A DNA stretch of 64,000 nt from Iris pallida (Eukaryota; Streptophyta; Magnoliopsida; Asparagales; Iridaceae): positions 2,680,281 through 2,744,280 of the forward strand of contig JANAVB010007000.1 of NCBI GenBank assembly GCA_029216955.1, written 5' to 3'. Below the pieces are notes generated by a model, which ran no database searches, was not told where the DNA came from, and saw only the letters and a program-made list of their open reading frames with translations. The translations under genes and the position numbers were made by a program. Shown one piece after another: positions 45,915-61,711 of the stretch (position 1 is its first letter; every line of letters starts with the position of its first letter).

Positions 45915-47526
45915 GTACTGGTGAGACTCCAAGCATGAAATACGAGGCCAAACATGAACACGACTATATACAATAAAAACAACTCTACAGAATATAACAC
46001 GAAAAGCACATGTCCATAAACAATCAAAACTGGGAAATGAAATACAATGCATGTAAACTGGTGAGCCAAATAAGTCCACAAAATATAGTCAACTGGTGAG
46101 CCAAATAAGTCCACATCTCACATCTGTCCCCGAAAGCAGAAACAAACATTGCCAACATTCTCAAAATAGTCAAATTATCTAGGATTGCCAGTCCTTAAGT
46201 TCAATTCTAGACACAGGGGTAAAACAATAATTTTTGACAAAAATGATGTCCGCCGTTGGACCCGATTTGCACCGAAAAGCGTGCCAGAGCCAATGGTCTC
46301 TAAAGTCGTCAAACTATATATCTACGGATCCGGTTTTCTGATAAGAACCCAACCGTATGTCCAAAGTTGGATTTCGACGGCCCGTGCACAAAATCATCCG
46401 TTGAGTCGGACCGTAGGGCCCACAAAACGGCGATCCGATCAACTATCTCAGAATCGGACCAAACTTGGCATACAGGACCAGAAAAATGATACGGTCCTAC
46501 TGGCATAAGTTTTGTCTCGATCTGACGAACGTGCACAAAGTAATTGAGAAATTTGCATAGAGGCCGATGCGGTGAATTTTGACGGATACGAATCAAATTC
46601 GTCGCGCACACGCAATCAATTTGAATTCCGTCAAAGCCCACACGTCCACGAAGCCGTTACGCACCTTTCGATGCTTTTGGTTCGCGATCACGTCGTCCGG
46701 TTTGGCGGGACGCACGTCGTATCGAGGGTTTTCGTGATTTTGAAAACAGATTTTCGGCAAACTTCGGGATTCGATTTCTCGACACGTAGTCGATGATTTC
46801 CAAATCCACAAAAAGGGTTGTGAAGTCCTATATGTTGTCTAAAAGTGTCTTCAAGTACAACTTTGAAACTATTACAAGATTGATCGAAATCGGTCTTAGA
46901 ACATGGGTGTTTGGACTGCGAAGATGTTCAATTTTGAACAAGTTTTTCACCAACTTTGGGCTCGACTTACGACGTATATAATACGATCTAAATTATTCTA
47001 TTTGAAGGGAATCGGAGAGGGTTACGTTTTCGACATACTAGAGAAAATTTCTTGGAGAAAGATCAAGCGAGGATGCGAAAATCTCCTTGTGAAAATCGGC
47101 ATCGCAGCCTGTTAATGCTGCTGCCACTATTGCAGGTTGATGTGCGAATGTCCCAGGCCGGTGCTCCGGCAGTCGTGCAGTCGGCGGGAGAGTACACCGA
47201 CGTCGGAGGAGGGTCGCCCAGGGCTAGGAGGCTGTCGGCGTTGGGAGAGTTAGGGATTTTTGGGTTTTCGTTGTATCGAATCCCTCTCTTCCTCGCCGCT
47301 CTCTCTATATACACGAATATATATTAAGCACTGTTGTATACAGAGGACTTGGGTCAGGCCTGAGGTGGCTTGGGGGGAGTTAGTTGGGATTTGTGGGCTG
47401 GATGGGCTGGCTTGGCCCGGGGTTGCATTGGACTGGGTTGGGGTTTTATGGGCCTGGCTGGGATGGGCTATTCTATTTTCTTTGCTTTCCTTTTTCTTTT
47501 CTTATTTCTATATACAATATATATAT

Positions 47527-47615
<89 letters not shown>

Positions 47616-47957
47616 CACGCACGTACGTATATATATACACACACCTTTATATATATACATTTATATATACAAACACTTATACACGTATATAATATTTATA
47701 TATATACACGTATTTACACACATATAATATTTATATACATATATGTATATATGCACACATATACAATATCTATTTATATACATATACATAAATATATATA
47801 CACTCATATACATATATATATATAATATATATTTATATATAAATACACATATACAATATCTATATATACATACACATGCACATATTTTATTTATTTTTAT
47901 TTTTTTACACATATACATATGTATATGTATTAATAAATTATAAACATAGTTACAAAT

Positions 47958-48015
<58 letters not shown>

Positions 48016-48617
48016 TGTTTATACATATTTATATATATAATTATTCCACAAATTCTATAAATGCAATACAATATTTTAAATATAATCAATAATAATAAAA
48101 TAATATTATATAATAATAATCTTAATAGTATTGATAATAAAACAATAATAATAACAATAACAATAACGAACTACAATATCCCATAATCAGCATTGCATCT
48201 ACTTAAAAATGTCTACATGGAATCTTTGTATACACTGAATGCCTACATGGGCTTGGGCTCAGTTCGGATCCAGTCCGGGCTAAAATGGTATAACTGGTTT
48301 CTGCAAAGTCAATAAATCTAATAATAATTAATTAAACTATTTCTAATGGTCATGCTATAACTTGGCCTGGTTTTCTTAGTTAGGACACACTGATGGCTTC
48401 GCACTCCTCTACCATGGCTAAACACTAGTCAAAACATGCTACTGTACTACTCGTGCCATGATTCCTAGTTGTCTTGTATTCCAAATCTCAACCATGGCTA
48501 AAATCATCTACCGTAATAATTAACTAAATAATCATCTATAAAATCCTAAAAATCCCCATTTAAATCAAACAAATAATAGAAAAAATAATTCAAAAATTTT
48601 CGGGAAGGAAAGCTACA
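45915..48617 (-). mobile_element. Family 5 LTR, second part
   Basis: This continues 17013-18030 after the Tat element (TSD copy 45915-45919). It is collinear with 54837-57632. It includes long (TA)n tracts (47518-47608, 47960-48013) and a Trp/Gly-rich ORF artefact at 47384. The minus-strand LTR start is TGTAGCTTTCC at 48617. 48014-48600 is AT-rich with nothing coding. Confidence 0.85.
47518..48013. repeat. (TA)n-rich tracts in family 5 LTR
   Basis: Two nearly pure TA runs flank a TATACACGTATAT-rich segment. The equivalent region of the other LTR copy is 56462-57013, with different run lengths, as expected for unstable microsatellites. All Ile/Tyr-rich ORFs here are artefacts. Confidence 0.92.
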
Positions 48618-49208
48618 AATCTATCCACCTTAAAAATAATTTCGTCCTCGAAATTCTAATTCATAACTATTCCTTAAAATTCAAAGTCTACTATTACCTT
48701 AATCTTCTCAAATTTAATTTCTCAAAAGTAGTTCATACCCTCCTCCTAATCATTTTGTAACTACGAAGCCTCGAGGACTTCTATCCACCTTTGGTCACAC
48801 TACTCCTCAAAACACAGGTCACTAAACTTTATAACCTTCCAACTAGTTGTTAACTTACTACCAACAGCTATCTAGGACATATGGCTCTATAATCCTCATT
48901 AGCTATCAAGCAACAAAAATTAATAATCAAGCAATATTATACTATAACTTAAGAATTTCAGGTAAATCCTAGACATCACGATCATTCGTCACCCCGAAAT
49001 AAAAGGGACGAGAATCAGTGGCACAGGAAGCAAGGAAGTATAATCGAGAGCAAATATGGAGTTTTTAAGGACGTAGAGAATTTCTAGGAGAATTTTCAAA
49101 GTAGATGGATTGAGATTTCTAAGGTTTAGTCAGATGCGCAGGCTCGTATCAGTACAGTTACGTAACCGATACGATATGCTCTGACCTGCATGGGCCACCA
49201 AAAAAACT
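48618..49208 (-). mobile_element. Interior of non-coding family 5 element, complete copy
   Basis: At only 591 bp, this lies between a 3' LTR (48617) and a 5' LTR (49209). At its left end is the PPT (AAGGTGGATAGATT, minus strand) and the AGGA hairpin (48638-48644 pairing with 48649-48655). At its right end is the PBS-like motif (49183-49200). No ORF is present. The LTR is about six times longer than the interior, so the element is entirely dependent on other elements' proteins. Confidence 0.85.
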
Positions 49209-50072
49209 TGTCACGACCTACACCCACTTTTCGGACGCGAGCTCGTGAGCAAGCCAGCTACGTATCGAACGGACTCCAGCCCGACTCGAATACGTAAATT
49301 CTGTCACGGCTAGGGTAAGCTGCCAAATCATGGCAAACAAATCTATATCTCAATCCACAATAAGAATAATAAACATGAATGAACACTGTGGGTCATGGTC
49401 TGCAGCCCACTAGCATAAATGTCCGATAAGAATCTAAAGGAAATAATAAGAGTCTAAAACTGAATCAAAAAACAGGATATCTCATGATAAGGTAATATAG
49501 AGCACGAAAGGATAAAAACGTAATAATGATACCTGAATCCTACAAGAACCGCAAATCCTCCGCCATCCAGAACTACTAGCTAACTCCATGCAATTGCTAA
49601 ACCTGAAGAGGTCATTAGGTCCTCAAAGGACATAGCAAGATACACAATATACAAGCCTATCTAACAGTTTTATCATGCGCCAGAGGATAAACAAGAAAAC
49701 AGGAACACGACAAATGACCACGAACACAAACACGAATACGAACACGAACACTAACACAAACACGAATACGAACACGAACACTAGAACAACTACGCGTAAA
49801 TGAACTGCCGGATGAACGATAAATACGAGATCAATGGAAGAACCAAACCCTCATCCCGAGTGTGGACTCACGGGTTTAAACTAAGCACTAACCCTCGTCC
49901 TGAGTGTGGACTCTCTGGTTAGCTCACGGCAAGACACCCTCGTCCCATGTGTGGACTCTCTGGTGTAATTGGTCAACCCTCGTCCGGAGTGTGGACTCTC
50001 TGGTGCCAATGATCACGACAAACACCCTCGTCCCGTGTGTGGACTCTCTGTGCACCAAACAACCCTTGTCCC
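49209..50072 (-). mobile_element. Family 5 LTR (second copy), first part
   Basis: This is collinear with 17013-17938. It ends in TSD GTCCC (50068-50072) at the solo Tat LTR and continues at 54750. It includes the AACACG microsatellite (49719-49790) and the CCCTCGTCC... tandem units. Confidence 0.88.
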
Positions 50073-53000
50073 TGTTTGCCATTGATTATAAAAGAACAGA
50101 ACAATTATATCGGAGGAATGGACTTTTACTTTACAATACAAACTCGCTTGTACAAAGAAAGCCTAGGGACGAAAACCTAGGTACAGCAATCTAAGTACAA
50201 TGTTTAGTTTTTCTGGGGGGTGACGGTAGAGGCTCGGGAAAGCGACGGCAGCTCTGCCTTACTCCTTGGACGATCGGACGCAGCCTTGGCTCTAGTGAAG
50301 AAATGCTCTTGGACGTGTGGGGAGACTTCCTTGCGCCTTCGGTAGCTAGATCTCTGGATGTCTCTGTAGTGCTCTCTCTCTCTTTTTTTCTCCGCTCTTG
50401 TCTCCTGAATTCTCCAGGGTTTGCAAGGGAATGGCACCTTGCTGTTTATAGAAGTGAGGGTGTGATCATTAGGGTTTATCACGACCCGTACCCAGTGTAA
50501 GGGCACGAGAAGTGACGAACGCCCAGCCTACGCCACAATGTCGGCGGTAGAACGCTGTCCTGAGTCACCATATCTAACACAGTCTAAATAAGCTCCGAAT
50601 AGAGAGTAAAATAATAAGTAACTCAATCATAATACTAAGATGGAATAGAAGAATTAATCTCAAGAGAGTCACATATAAATAGTCTAGGTGTAAACCACCA
50701 GAATAAATCTCAAGTACAACTCATAAAGTCTCAACCAGAAATTACAAATAAAGTACTAAGTCTCAACTAGACTATAGGCAAGTCCTCAGCGACTGTGGGA
50801 TCCTCCTGTGGGTCCACGTCGACAGTGTCATCTAAGCCAATACCATAATAAGTAGGACAATACTCTTCATCATCACCTGTAAAATTTTCAACATGACCAA
50901 GTCAGGACGGAACGAGCACATATCTCTCACAACAGTTCATATCAGGAATGGACATATAAAGCAAGCTATAGAAAACTATACATGAATCGCTGTAAAGAGA
51001 AATCAACAAGAGAGAAGATATAAGTTGAGATATAATATGATAAATAGAGAATGTAACCTTCTACGTGAATCAGAGCATGAATTGGTTATGTAAACAGCTT
51101 GGGTTGCACATGGATACAGCTATGGAATGCACATGGATAACTACTGGGGATAATGATCACATAACCAACTACACTCTTCCTGTCCCCAACCAATACACAA
51201 GGATCAAAGCATGTTATGTTATTGCACATGGATAACAACTACTGTATACATGAAACTCATATGGTCATGAGTGTACATGAATAACATATGAGTGCACATG
51301 GATAAATATGAATACATGGAATACATAATGGCCATGATAAAGTACATGAACATGACATACTCGATGTATCCGAGGGGATAACATCGTATGGAAAGATCCA
51401 GAGGGTACTAATCCGTGTGAACATCGTGTCAGCATCAAGTATACTAGTCTATAACAAGAGAACATATCCAAAGAAGTATGAAAAGATCAGAGAATGTACT
51501 CGCCTGGCAATCCGAACTGCTGATGATGAAAAGTGACTGAACTGAAGTAATAAGATCCTATTTATAACAACCACATGTCATAATACAGTCTAACTTATCA
51601 TAAGGAAAACCTACAATGCAAATTCTACATAATTTGGGTCAATCTAAGTCAAAGTCAACCTTGGGTCAACTTTGGTCAACCAGACTAGTCAACTAGGTCA
51701 AAGTTAGGTCAACTAGCCTATAAGTCAAATTTTAGGTCACTACTAGTCCTAGTGTTGATTTTGGGTGTTGAGTTGGTGTTATCTTAGGTTTCCAAGGGAG
51801 CATAATCCTAACAACCAATGTAATTCACATAACACTACCTTAACTCACAATACCCTATCTTTAATACCCATACCTTAGACTAACATCTACCAAAACTCTA
51901 GGCTAGGATATCTCTTAGAAAATTTTCTAGTTTAAACAAGGTAACCTCAAATTCCTAAATCCTCACAACTCGACCCAATGCACCCTCACACTTGAACACA
52001 TGCACTTAGGCATGCTTGCTGCTACTGCCACTGCAGTTGCCTACTATTGCAGCAACTGCTGCAATGCAGCATGCTATTGCTACTGCAGTTGCTGGCCTGA
52101 GTACAACTGCCCCTGCAGTTGCCTACTACCCAAACCCTTCATCATAAAACACCTCCATACCAATTCAGCCTACTCTAAACAGCCTGTTAACTCAACTAAT
52201 TCCAATAATACCTACTCTCTAAAACCTAACTCGACATTAACTGGGATCAACCTAAATCAGTGATCAACCTACCAACCAAAATTTGTTATAGGAATTACCC
52301 ATCTCACATGATACCCTTATCTTGATACATACTTGAATAACCCTATGCCAATTCAAACTCGAACACAACCCTCTCTACTATACAAACTAGTAGGTATCTT
52401 CTAGATATGATAATATAGGATCTATAGGGTTGTTTTACACAGAATTCACATTCGAAAATATGATGGAAACAATACTGAAACAGAAAATTGGAACTCTAAT
52501 CCCGATACTTAACCCGATATCTAACAGGACCCAAAACCATTCGAAAACCTAATGATATTCGATACTAATGGTTGGTAAAGTGTCATATACGTATAACCAT
52601 GCTACCCAAGTGTTATCGTGTCTAGAGAATAGGACACGACGTTTCCACAGTCTCAGAACACGTGCACGCACCCGCACAGACTGTATCTCGTACGGCCAGT
52701 CCACGAGTTCGTGGACACGACATAGAGCACGAACGCCTACGTGCTCGTGCACAGGTGTTTGCCACGTGTGTGGCTACACGCCAGCCACCCTGTCACGTGT
52801 CTACGACGCGTGTACGTGCGACACGACACCGGTATCAGACGCCAAAACTGGGCGCACGCGTGACAGTAAAAAAACCTGTGCCGTGTCGATTTCTCTCTCG
52901 ACTCTCCAGGAAACCTAACCAAACTTGTTGGGCATCACGACAGACATTGCCCCTACCCATAACCCAAAAATCACGTGTCGAGTCGCTGTGTCCAGCGAGA

Positions 53001-54744
53001 ACAGACACAGCAGCAGCAGGGCATCGAGACGCAGTCTTATGCTGCGTGTCCAACCCGATTTTAGGACACGAAATGACACAAAATCCCTACATAAAATATA
53101 TATATACAATCTACATCTAAAGGCCTACAGGATCATGTAATTAGTTTACCTAAACAACAATATTGAATTCTAAGTAGCAAACATCAAACACCTTAAACCC
53201 TACGCCTATCAAACGGACACGAACTCTCACCAAACTACATGGGTGGGTCGAGGGTACCTAGATGCATGCTATCATGAAAAAACATTAGGAAAAAACTATA
53301 GTGTTTAGGTGTTTACCTATTGAGAGTTGAAATCTCAATGAAACGGACTCCTCAAGCAATGAGACGACCAGTTTCCACTGAGCAAACGCCTCCAACTCCT
53401 TGCTAGCAATGCTCCAGCAAGTTCTCCTCCTTCCCACGATCATAATGCACTTTATTTGAGGTAAAACGGAGGTCGGATGAGAAAGTTAGGGTTTTGGAGA
53501 GTTGGAAACTATAGTTTTGTAAAAGGGGTGTCAAAACCAATGCAAATATTTATATAGGGAGGGGGTTTCCTGATTTGGCCGGCCATGCTAACCTTCTAGG
53601 GTTAGGGTTGGTTCATGGGCCCCTTTTCTCTATCTAGGTTGAGTTTTAAGCCCACTAACAAAATGCTTAAAAGGCCAATTAATTAAATAGCCTAAAAAGG
53701 TCAATTGGCTTTCTAACTTGGACCAAAGCTTAATATAAATTTCTAATTAGCTAAATGATCATCATATGTCATGGTTAGCCTCGAATATGGATTATCTAAG
53801 GTCAAACCAAATGCTAAATCAAACACAAGCCAATAGTATTTAGAAAATCACAAAATGACTAAAATGACTAAAATACCCTTATTTCAAAAAGTGGGTGCTA
53901 CAGGGTTTATAATGATTGCCTCCTTGAGAAGTTGGCGGTTAAGGATCAATTAATCTGGGCCATTAATTCTGATTGTAGCAAATCTAGATAATTAATGTGG
54001 ATTGCATCAAATCTCTGTGGGCAATAAATATTGATTGCCATGAATATTTGTGATTTGTGATAGCCTGCCATGTGTCCAATTTACTTGTTTTGATTGATCA
54101 GGGCAATTATGACGATTGCAACAAATCTGCTTTTGTTAGGATTTGTTAGCACCTATAATTCCAGGGAAGATAAGACTGCCACGTGTCTCAATTATTGCGA
54201 AGAGCGCCACGTGTCTCAACTGGATCGTCCTGGCAGAGCCGCATATGGGTGGTCCTCTCAGTCGTATGAAGCATGCAGCCGCATGAGGATGGGCAGCCGC
54301 ATGAGGATGGGCAGCCGCATGGGGATGGACAGCCGCATGGGGATAGGCAGCCGCATGGGGATGGGCAGCCGCATGGGGATAGGCAGCCGCATGAAGTAGG
54401 CGGCCGCATAACTGCTGCAGCCGTATGGAGTGGCCTCGGGACTTATTGGATTTTACCATCTGTAAGGAGATTTTCTCCTCTTTCCTAGGGACACGCCATC
54501 ATGTCAGTCATTATTGTGTCTTTAGGTCAGAGCTGTCATAGCTGTCTTTTGTTAGAGCAGCCGTCAGGACATTAAATGCAGCCGAATGTAGAGAAGAACT
54601 ATTGAAGGCCACGTGGCTTCTTTCTGGGCCGCATAGAACTATCCGAGCCGTATGGACCCTTGAGCCGCATGGACTCCTGAGCCGCATGGGGACCTTTCTA
54701 CAGAGTCGTATAGGCCTTTCTTTATTCTTTTCCATGCTTCTACA
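50073..54744 (-). mobile_element. Solo LTR of the Tat family, with nested solo LTR
   Basis: This is an inverted copy of the 1.2-kb Tat LTR: TGTTTGCC at 50073, GCTTCTACA at 54744, TSD GTCCC on both sides (50068-50072, 54745-54749). Sequence 50073-50476 and 53908-54744 is LTR; the middle is a family 3 solo LTR. It left by recombination between its two LTRs, because no interior or second LTR is present. It has GCCGCATG motifs (54240-54700) and G-boxes. Confidence 0.9.
50477..53902 (-). mobile_element. Solo LTR of family 3
   Basis: This 3.43-kb copy of the family 3 LTR (TATCACGACC at 50477, GGTGCTACA at 53902) is flanked by TSD GGGTT (50472-50476, 53903-53907). It is more diverged from the two LTRs at 33700 and 40880 than they are from each other, notably between 51770 and 53250, so it is an older or different subfamily insertion. 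ORFs within it, for example 52662-53120, are not supported as genes. Confidence 0.9.
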
Positions 54745-57632
<2,888 letters not shown>

Positions 57633-58739
57633 CTGCAAGTTGGTAAAACCTTTGTACGGTCTTAAACAGGCTCCCAAGATGTGGCATGAGAAATTTGACA
57701 AATTTATAAGGTCAAATGGCTACATGGTCAGCGAGACGGACAAGTGTGTTTACACAAAGTTCGCTGATGGAAGAGGTGTGATCGTTTGTCTGTACGTGGA
57801 CGACATGCTTATCCTAGGTACGGATATGAGCTGTGTCACGGAGACAAAGAAATTTATCTCGAGCAAGTTCAGTATAAAGGACTTGGAGGAAGGTGATGTG
57901 ATCTTAGGGATCAAGATCATCCGGATAGACACTGGACTAGCGCTGTCACAGTCTCATTATATTGAGAAAATGATCACTCGTTATGGGTATCGGGATCTTC
58001 CAGGGATCGATACGCCGTACAGGTGTGATTTGAAGCTGAAGCCTAATTCAGGGGAAAGTGTCAAGCAGCTGGAGTATGCAAGCGTAATCGGGAGTTTGAT
58101 GTATGCTACTACTGCCACAAGGCCTGACATAGCTTTCGTCGTGGGAATGCTGAGTCGTTTCACGAGCAACCCAGGTATTGAACACTGGAAAGCTATGAAA
58201 CGGGTTATGAGATATCTCAAGAAGACTCAGCCATATGCACTGTACTACAGCGGAGATCCGTCGGTAGTAGAAGGCTTCAGTGATGCCAGCTGGTGCTCAG
58301 AGGTGGAAAGCGAGAGGTTCACAGGTGGATTCATTTTCACAATGGATGGAGCTGTATATCGTAGAAGTCGAAGAAACAAACTATGCTCTTACGTTCATCC
58401 ATGGAATCTGAGTTCTTTGCACTTAATACCGCAGCCAAAAGAGTAGAATGGCTTCGGAAGCTCATGTATGATCTTTCTGTGGTTGGGACGCAAATACCGG
58501 CAATACTGATATACTGCGACAACCAGGCGACTGTGATGGTGGCATCAAATGACCTCTTCAATGGCAAGAAGAGGACTGTACGGTTGAAGCACAGGGCAAT
58601 ACACGATTTTATCAAGAGAGGTGTTATTGCAGTGATTGATGTTCGGAGTCAGGAGAACCTGACGGATCCGTTCACCAAGGGTCTCAAGCGCCAGCTGGTC
58701 GATGACACAGCTTGTAAAATGGGTTTGAAGGCATTCTGA
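57633..58739 (+). pseudogene. Ty1/copia pol, reverse transcriptase C-terminus and RNase H
   Basis: The frame enters mid-RT at KLVKPLYGLKQAPKMWHEKF and shows the active site YVDDMLILG. It continues into RNase H with GFSDASWCSEV, and after a one-base frameshift near 58365 with SSMESEFFALNTAAKRVEWL and IYCDNQATVMVA, ending CKMGLKAF at 58739. In copia elements RNase H is the last pol domain, so the 3' end is complete. Gag, protease, integrase and early RT are cut off by the family 5 LTR at 57632 and should lie left of the window if that insertion is simple. Confidence 0.92.
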
Positions 58740-59806
58740 TATTGTTTTATTGTATTTCTACCATAAAGTTTTATGCTAATAGTTCAAAGAAAAATCAACT
58801 AGGCATCTAGCTTTTGGTTCAAGGGAGGACCACTAATCGGAAGAATATCAGGAATGGTGGGTACATGTTCTATTGGGCATGGAGAGGTTACGGACCTATA
58901 ACCACTGTTGTCTACTATTATTTTCTACGAAAAACGGATCTTGTGGGAAGGTTGGCTTAAATACCTTAATGAGTTCTCAGGCAGAGTGAATGCCTGGTGT
59001 GCTTTATAGGAAGCACGGTAGAACAGCACTACAAGGAGTGAAACTCCATGCTATTGTGGGATGACTTCACCATGAGGTTCCCAGGCATGGGGTAATGCCT
59101 CGGCTTTGCTAGCCAAGTCACAGCGGCGTAGCACCGCAAATAGACAGTTAGCCTAATGTTGTATGTTAAAATAAAGAAGGGTGTAGTCAGCACTACAAAG
59201 AGGAGAAGTTCCTCATGTTACAGTGGCACGACACCACGATGAGGTACCCGGTTAGGGATAAAGCCTCGGCCTTGTAAGCCATGTCGTTGCAACGTAACAC
59301 TGCAAGGAAGCCTAAGGCTTCATGCTGGGTAGTTTGGCACTACAAAGAGGCGGTTGCCTCATGCTACAGTAGTATGACACCACGATGAGGTTCCCGGTAC
59401 GGGGTAAGGCCTCGGCTTTAAGCCATGTCATAGCGGTGTAGCACCGCAAGGGAAGCGCAAAGCGCTTCATGCCATGTCTCTTTATAATAAACTCACCTAT
59501 AGTGTATGGACAAAGAGATATCAGACCGTCTCTTGAGGGTAAACTTGTAGACGCCCAAAATTATATACTGAAATCAGACTGGCACAAGGCCTTTAATGTG
59601 TAGCCAGAAGCACATGTAACTTTATTATGTGAGTGGAAAGAATTTCAGCTATGATGCAGAATTCAAGGCTTAGTCCATTCTTGTATTATAATCTGTTGTT
59701 TGACCCATGCGGGAAGATTCAAGTCGTCAGCGACATCTCTTCTAATGTATGATGGACAGTTACTGTGGGGAACACTTATACCCATATATAGAGATATGTG
59801 GGAGAT
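58740..59806 (+). other. Copia 3' untranslated region with PPT
   Basis: About 1.07 kb lies between the pol stop and the 3' LTR, longer than usual for copia. It holds three degenerate repeats (59017-59460) with conserved hairpins. It ends in the polypurine tract ATATGTGGGAGAT (59794-59806). There is no ORF. Confidence 0.75.
59017..59460 (+). repeat. Three ~125-bp repeats with conserved hairpins
   Basis: Copies start near 59017, 59187 and 59334. Each begins CACTACAA(A/G)GAG/GGAG, contains (C)ACCA(C/T)GATGAGGT or a variant followed by a GCCTCGGC block, and ends in an AGCACCGCAA-like block. Each has a 5-bp first stem that differs in sequence but still pairs: GGAGT/ACTCC, GAGGA/TCCTC and GAGGC/GCCTC. 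Confidence 0.75.
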
Positions 59807-61174
59807 TATTGGGGGTTTTTGGCCTTTTCTTTAGAAACTTTAGTCCCACATCGGATAGGCCAAAGAAGTTGTATCTTTATATATTAGCTATGCAAGTTTA
59901 GAGATGCACATGTGGTGTGGAGGTGCACATGGGTGTGCCATGTGGGGTTATTTTTCTAATGGAAAAAGGCTAAATCAACAATTAAAAGCATTTATGCTTT
60001 CTGCTCTTGGAAAATTTATTTCCATTGGAGCTAAGCCCCGTAGGGGCTTAGCAACTCGGAACCGGACTCGAACTCGGGCTCATGGGCTCATGAGGCGTAA
60101 TGTGACATTTTGTTGGCGTACTTTGCACTTAGTACGTCAGCATCGTCGCTAGGCGTATAGTACGTATTAGTTGCGCTCGTTGCGCGAGCCACTTGTGCGG
60201 CCAAGTTGCGTGCCACGTTGCGCGGTACAGGTTGCACGGCCTAGGGTGTGCGCCAGGGTGTGCGCCAGGTTGCGCGCTGGTTACGCACAGGTTGCGCCAG
60301 GTTGCACGCAGGCTGCGTACATGTTGCGCCAGGTTGCACACAGGTTGCGTACAGGTTACGCCAGGTTGCGCACAGGCTGCACACTGGTTGCGCCAGGTTG
60401 CGCACAGGTTGCACAAGTGGCACAATGTGTGCATTGTGCATGTGGCACAATGTGTGCAAGGCGCGCAAGACGTGTGGCGCAGTATGGCACAAGTGGCTCA
60501 ATGCGCAAGGTGCAAGGCGCGCTGGTTGCTAGAGTGGCACAACTTGCTTCAGATCGTGCCTGTGCATGATCTGAGCGGTTACTGCACGTTCGGAGTGGTT
60601 ATTACCACGTCCCGAATGTCGTACTAATCGGACAGTTGCTACTCGGGCCTATAAAAGGTCTCTTCTTTCTCATAAACAATATGAGACAAAACATATTCAG
60701 AGAGTTACGAAAGTTTACAAGTGTTTCTTAACACGAGTAAACAGAGCATGTCAGAGAGAAGAGAGGCTTTGCACCAGCGTTGCTTTTGCACGGGAGTCCG
60801 TGTACGATCCGAGGAGTCAGAAGAGCAGAAGTGTTCCAAAGTTCTTCGACGAACTTGCTGGTTCCTGGAAGCTATTCGTGTGGGACGAATATAGCTTTGA
60901 GCAATGGTGATCATTCACCCCGGCTGGCCATCGATCTTCCATCTTTCGCCTGTCATCTTCTTCGTTGCTGTGATTACAAAATCTTCTTAGATTCTCGTAT
61001 ATCATATGCTGCTGTGGATTATGAAATCTTTTTAGATTCTCGTAATATAATAACGAGATCTTCTTAGATCTTCGTTATACTTGCGCAACTTTCCTAAAGT
61101 GTTGCGTTGGAACATTGTTCTTACAATTGTTTCATATTCTAAGTTTTCCATCGAAAAATTGTGCCCCGGCAATA
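59807..61174 (+). mobile_element. Copia 3' LTR
   Basis: It begins just after the PPT with TATTGGGGGTTTTTGG, contains the TTAGTCCCACATCGG block frequent near copia LTR starts, a TATA box (CTATAAAAGG, ~60649), and ends CCCCGGCAATA. The ends form a TATTG/CAATA inverted pair with TA termini instead of TG/CA. Sequence 60240-60480 is a tandem repeat. No partner LTR is in the window, so the 3' end rests on the inverted ends alone. Confidence 0.65.
60240..60480 (+). repeat. Degenerate ~10-bp tandem repeat CAGGTTGCGC
   Basis: More than fifteen units of CAGGTTGCGC / CAGGTTGCAC / CAGGCTGCAC lie in the copia LTR. It encodes repeated peptides in all frames, none of which I take as real. Confidence 0.85.
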
Positions 61175-61711
61175 GCAGACATAATTAAAGTTTGGATCTC
61201 CAATAAGTTAGACTATTTGTGTTTGAATCTCAAAGAGATATAATTAATATTTAGATCTTGGACTAACGGTGACCGACAAAATTCAACTAAAAAATTAAAG
61301 AAAAAAAGAGAGAAGAACAAAAGCACGAAAAAAATAAAAAGAGAGAAAGAAATAAATAAAGACGAAGAGATTGCTTGCCGTGATTGATGGATTGAGTCTT
61401 GTATATTCATGTCTTATCTTGTTTAGCCTTGTTCTAATCTTGTTTGTTCTTGTACATATTTAATGTTCATGCCATGATTTCGGATTCTATACTTACATGC
61501 TATTCCAGTTTACTTTACATGATCATGTACATGCTCACATGTCCCAGTTTATTTACAAGTTCATGTTTTCAGTTTTCTTTCATATTCCGGAGGAACTTTT
61601 ACTTTATTCATGATCGCACTTGTTATTTTTCCTTCGGTCTTTATTATGCTTGTTTGATGATTTTTAGTTCATATTTGGCTTCCTTTGTGGTATTTGTTTT
61701 CTAGGGTCTAA
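61175..61711. other. Unassigned spacer
   Basis: AT-rich sequence lies between the copia LTR and the next gypsy LTR, with a purine-rich stretch (61290-61370) and a T-rich part. No gene or element end is recognised. It is likely older flanking sequence. Confidence 0.5.

Noticed and set aside
47260..47727. Ile/Tyr-rich ORFs over TA tracts (also 56215-57128)
   Set aside because: Products of TA microsatellites; run lengths and frames differ between the two LTR copies.
52662..53120. 152-residue ORF in the family 3 solo LTR
   Set aside because: Not open in the related LTRs, basic low-complexity peptide, no domain.
60171..60627. Overlapping ORFs of 86-144 residues in all frames in the copia LTR
   Set aside because: Caused by the ~10-bp CAGGTTGCGC tandem repeat, which lacks stop codons in every frame.
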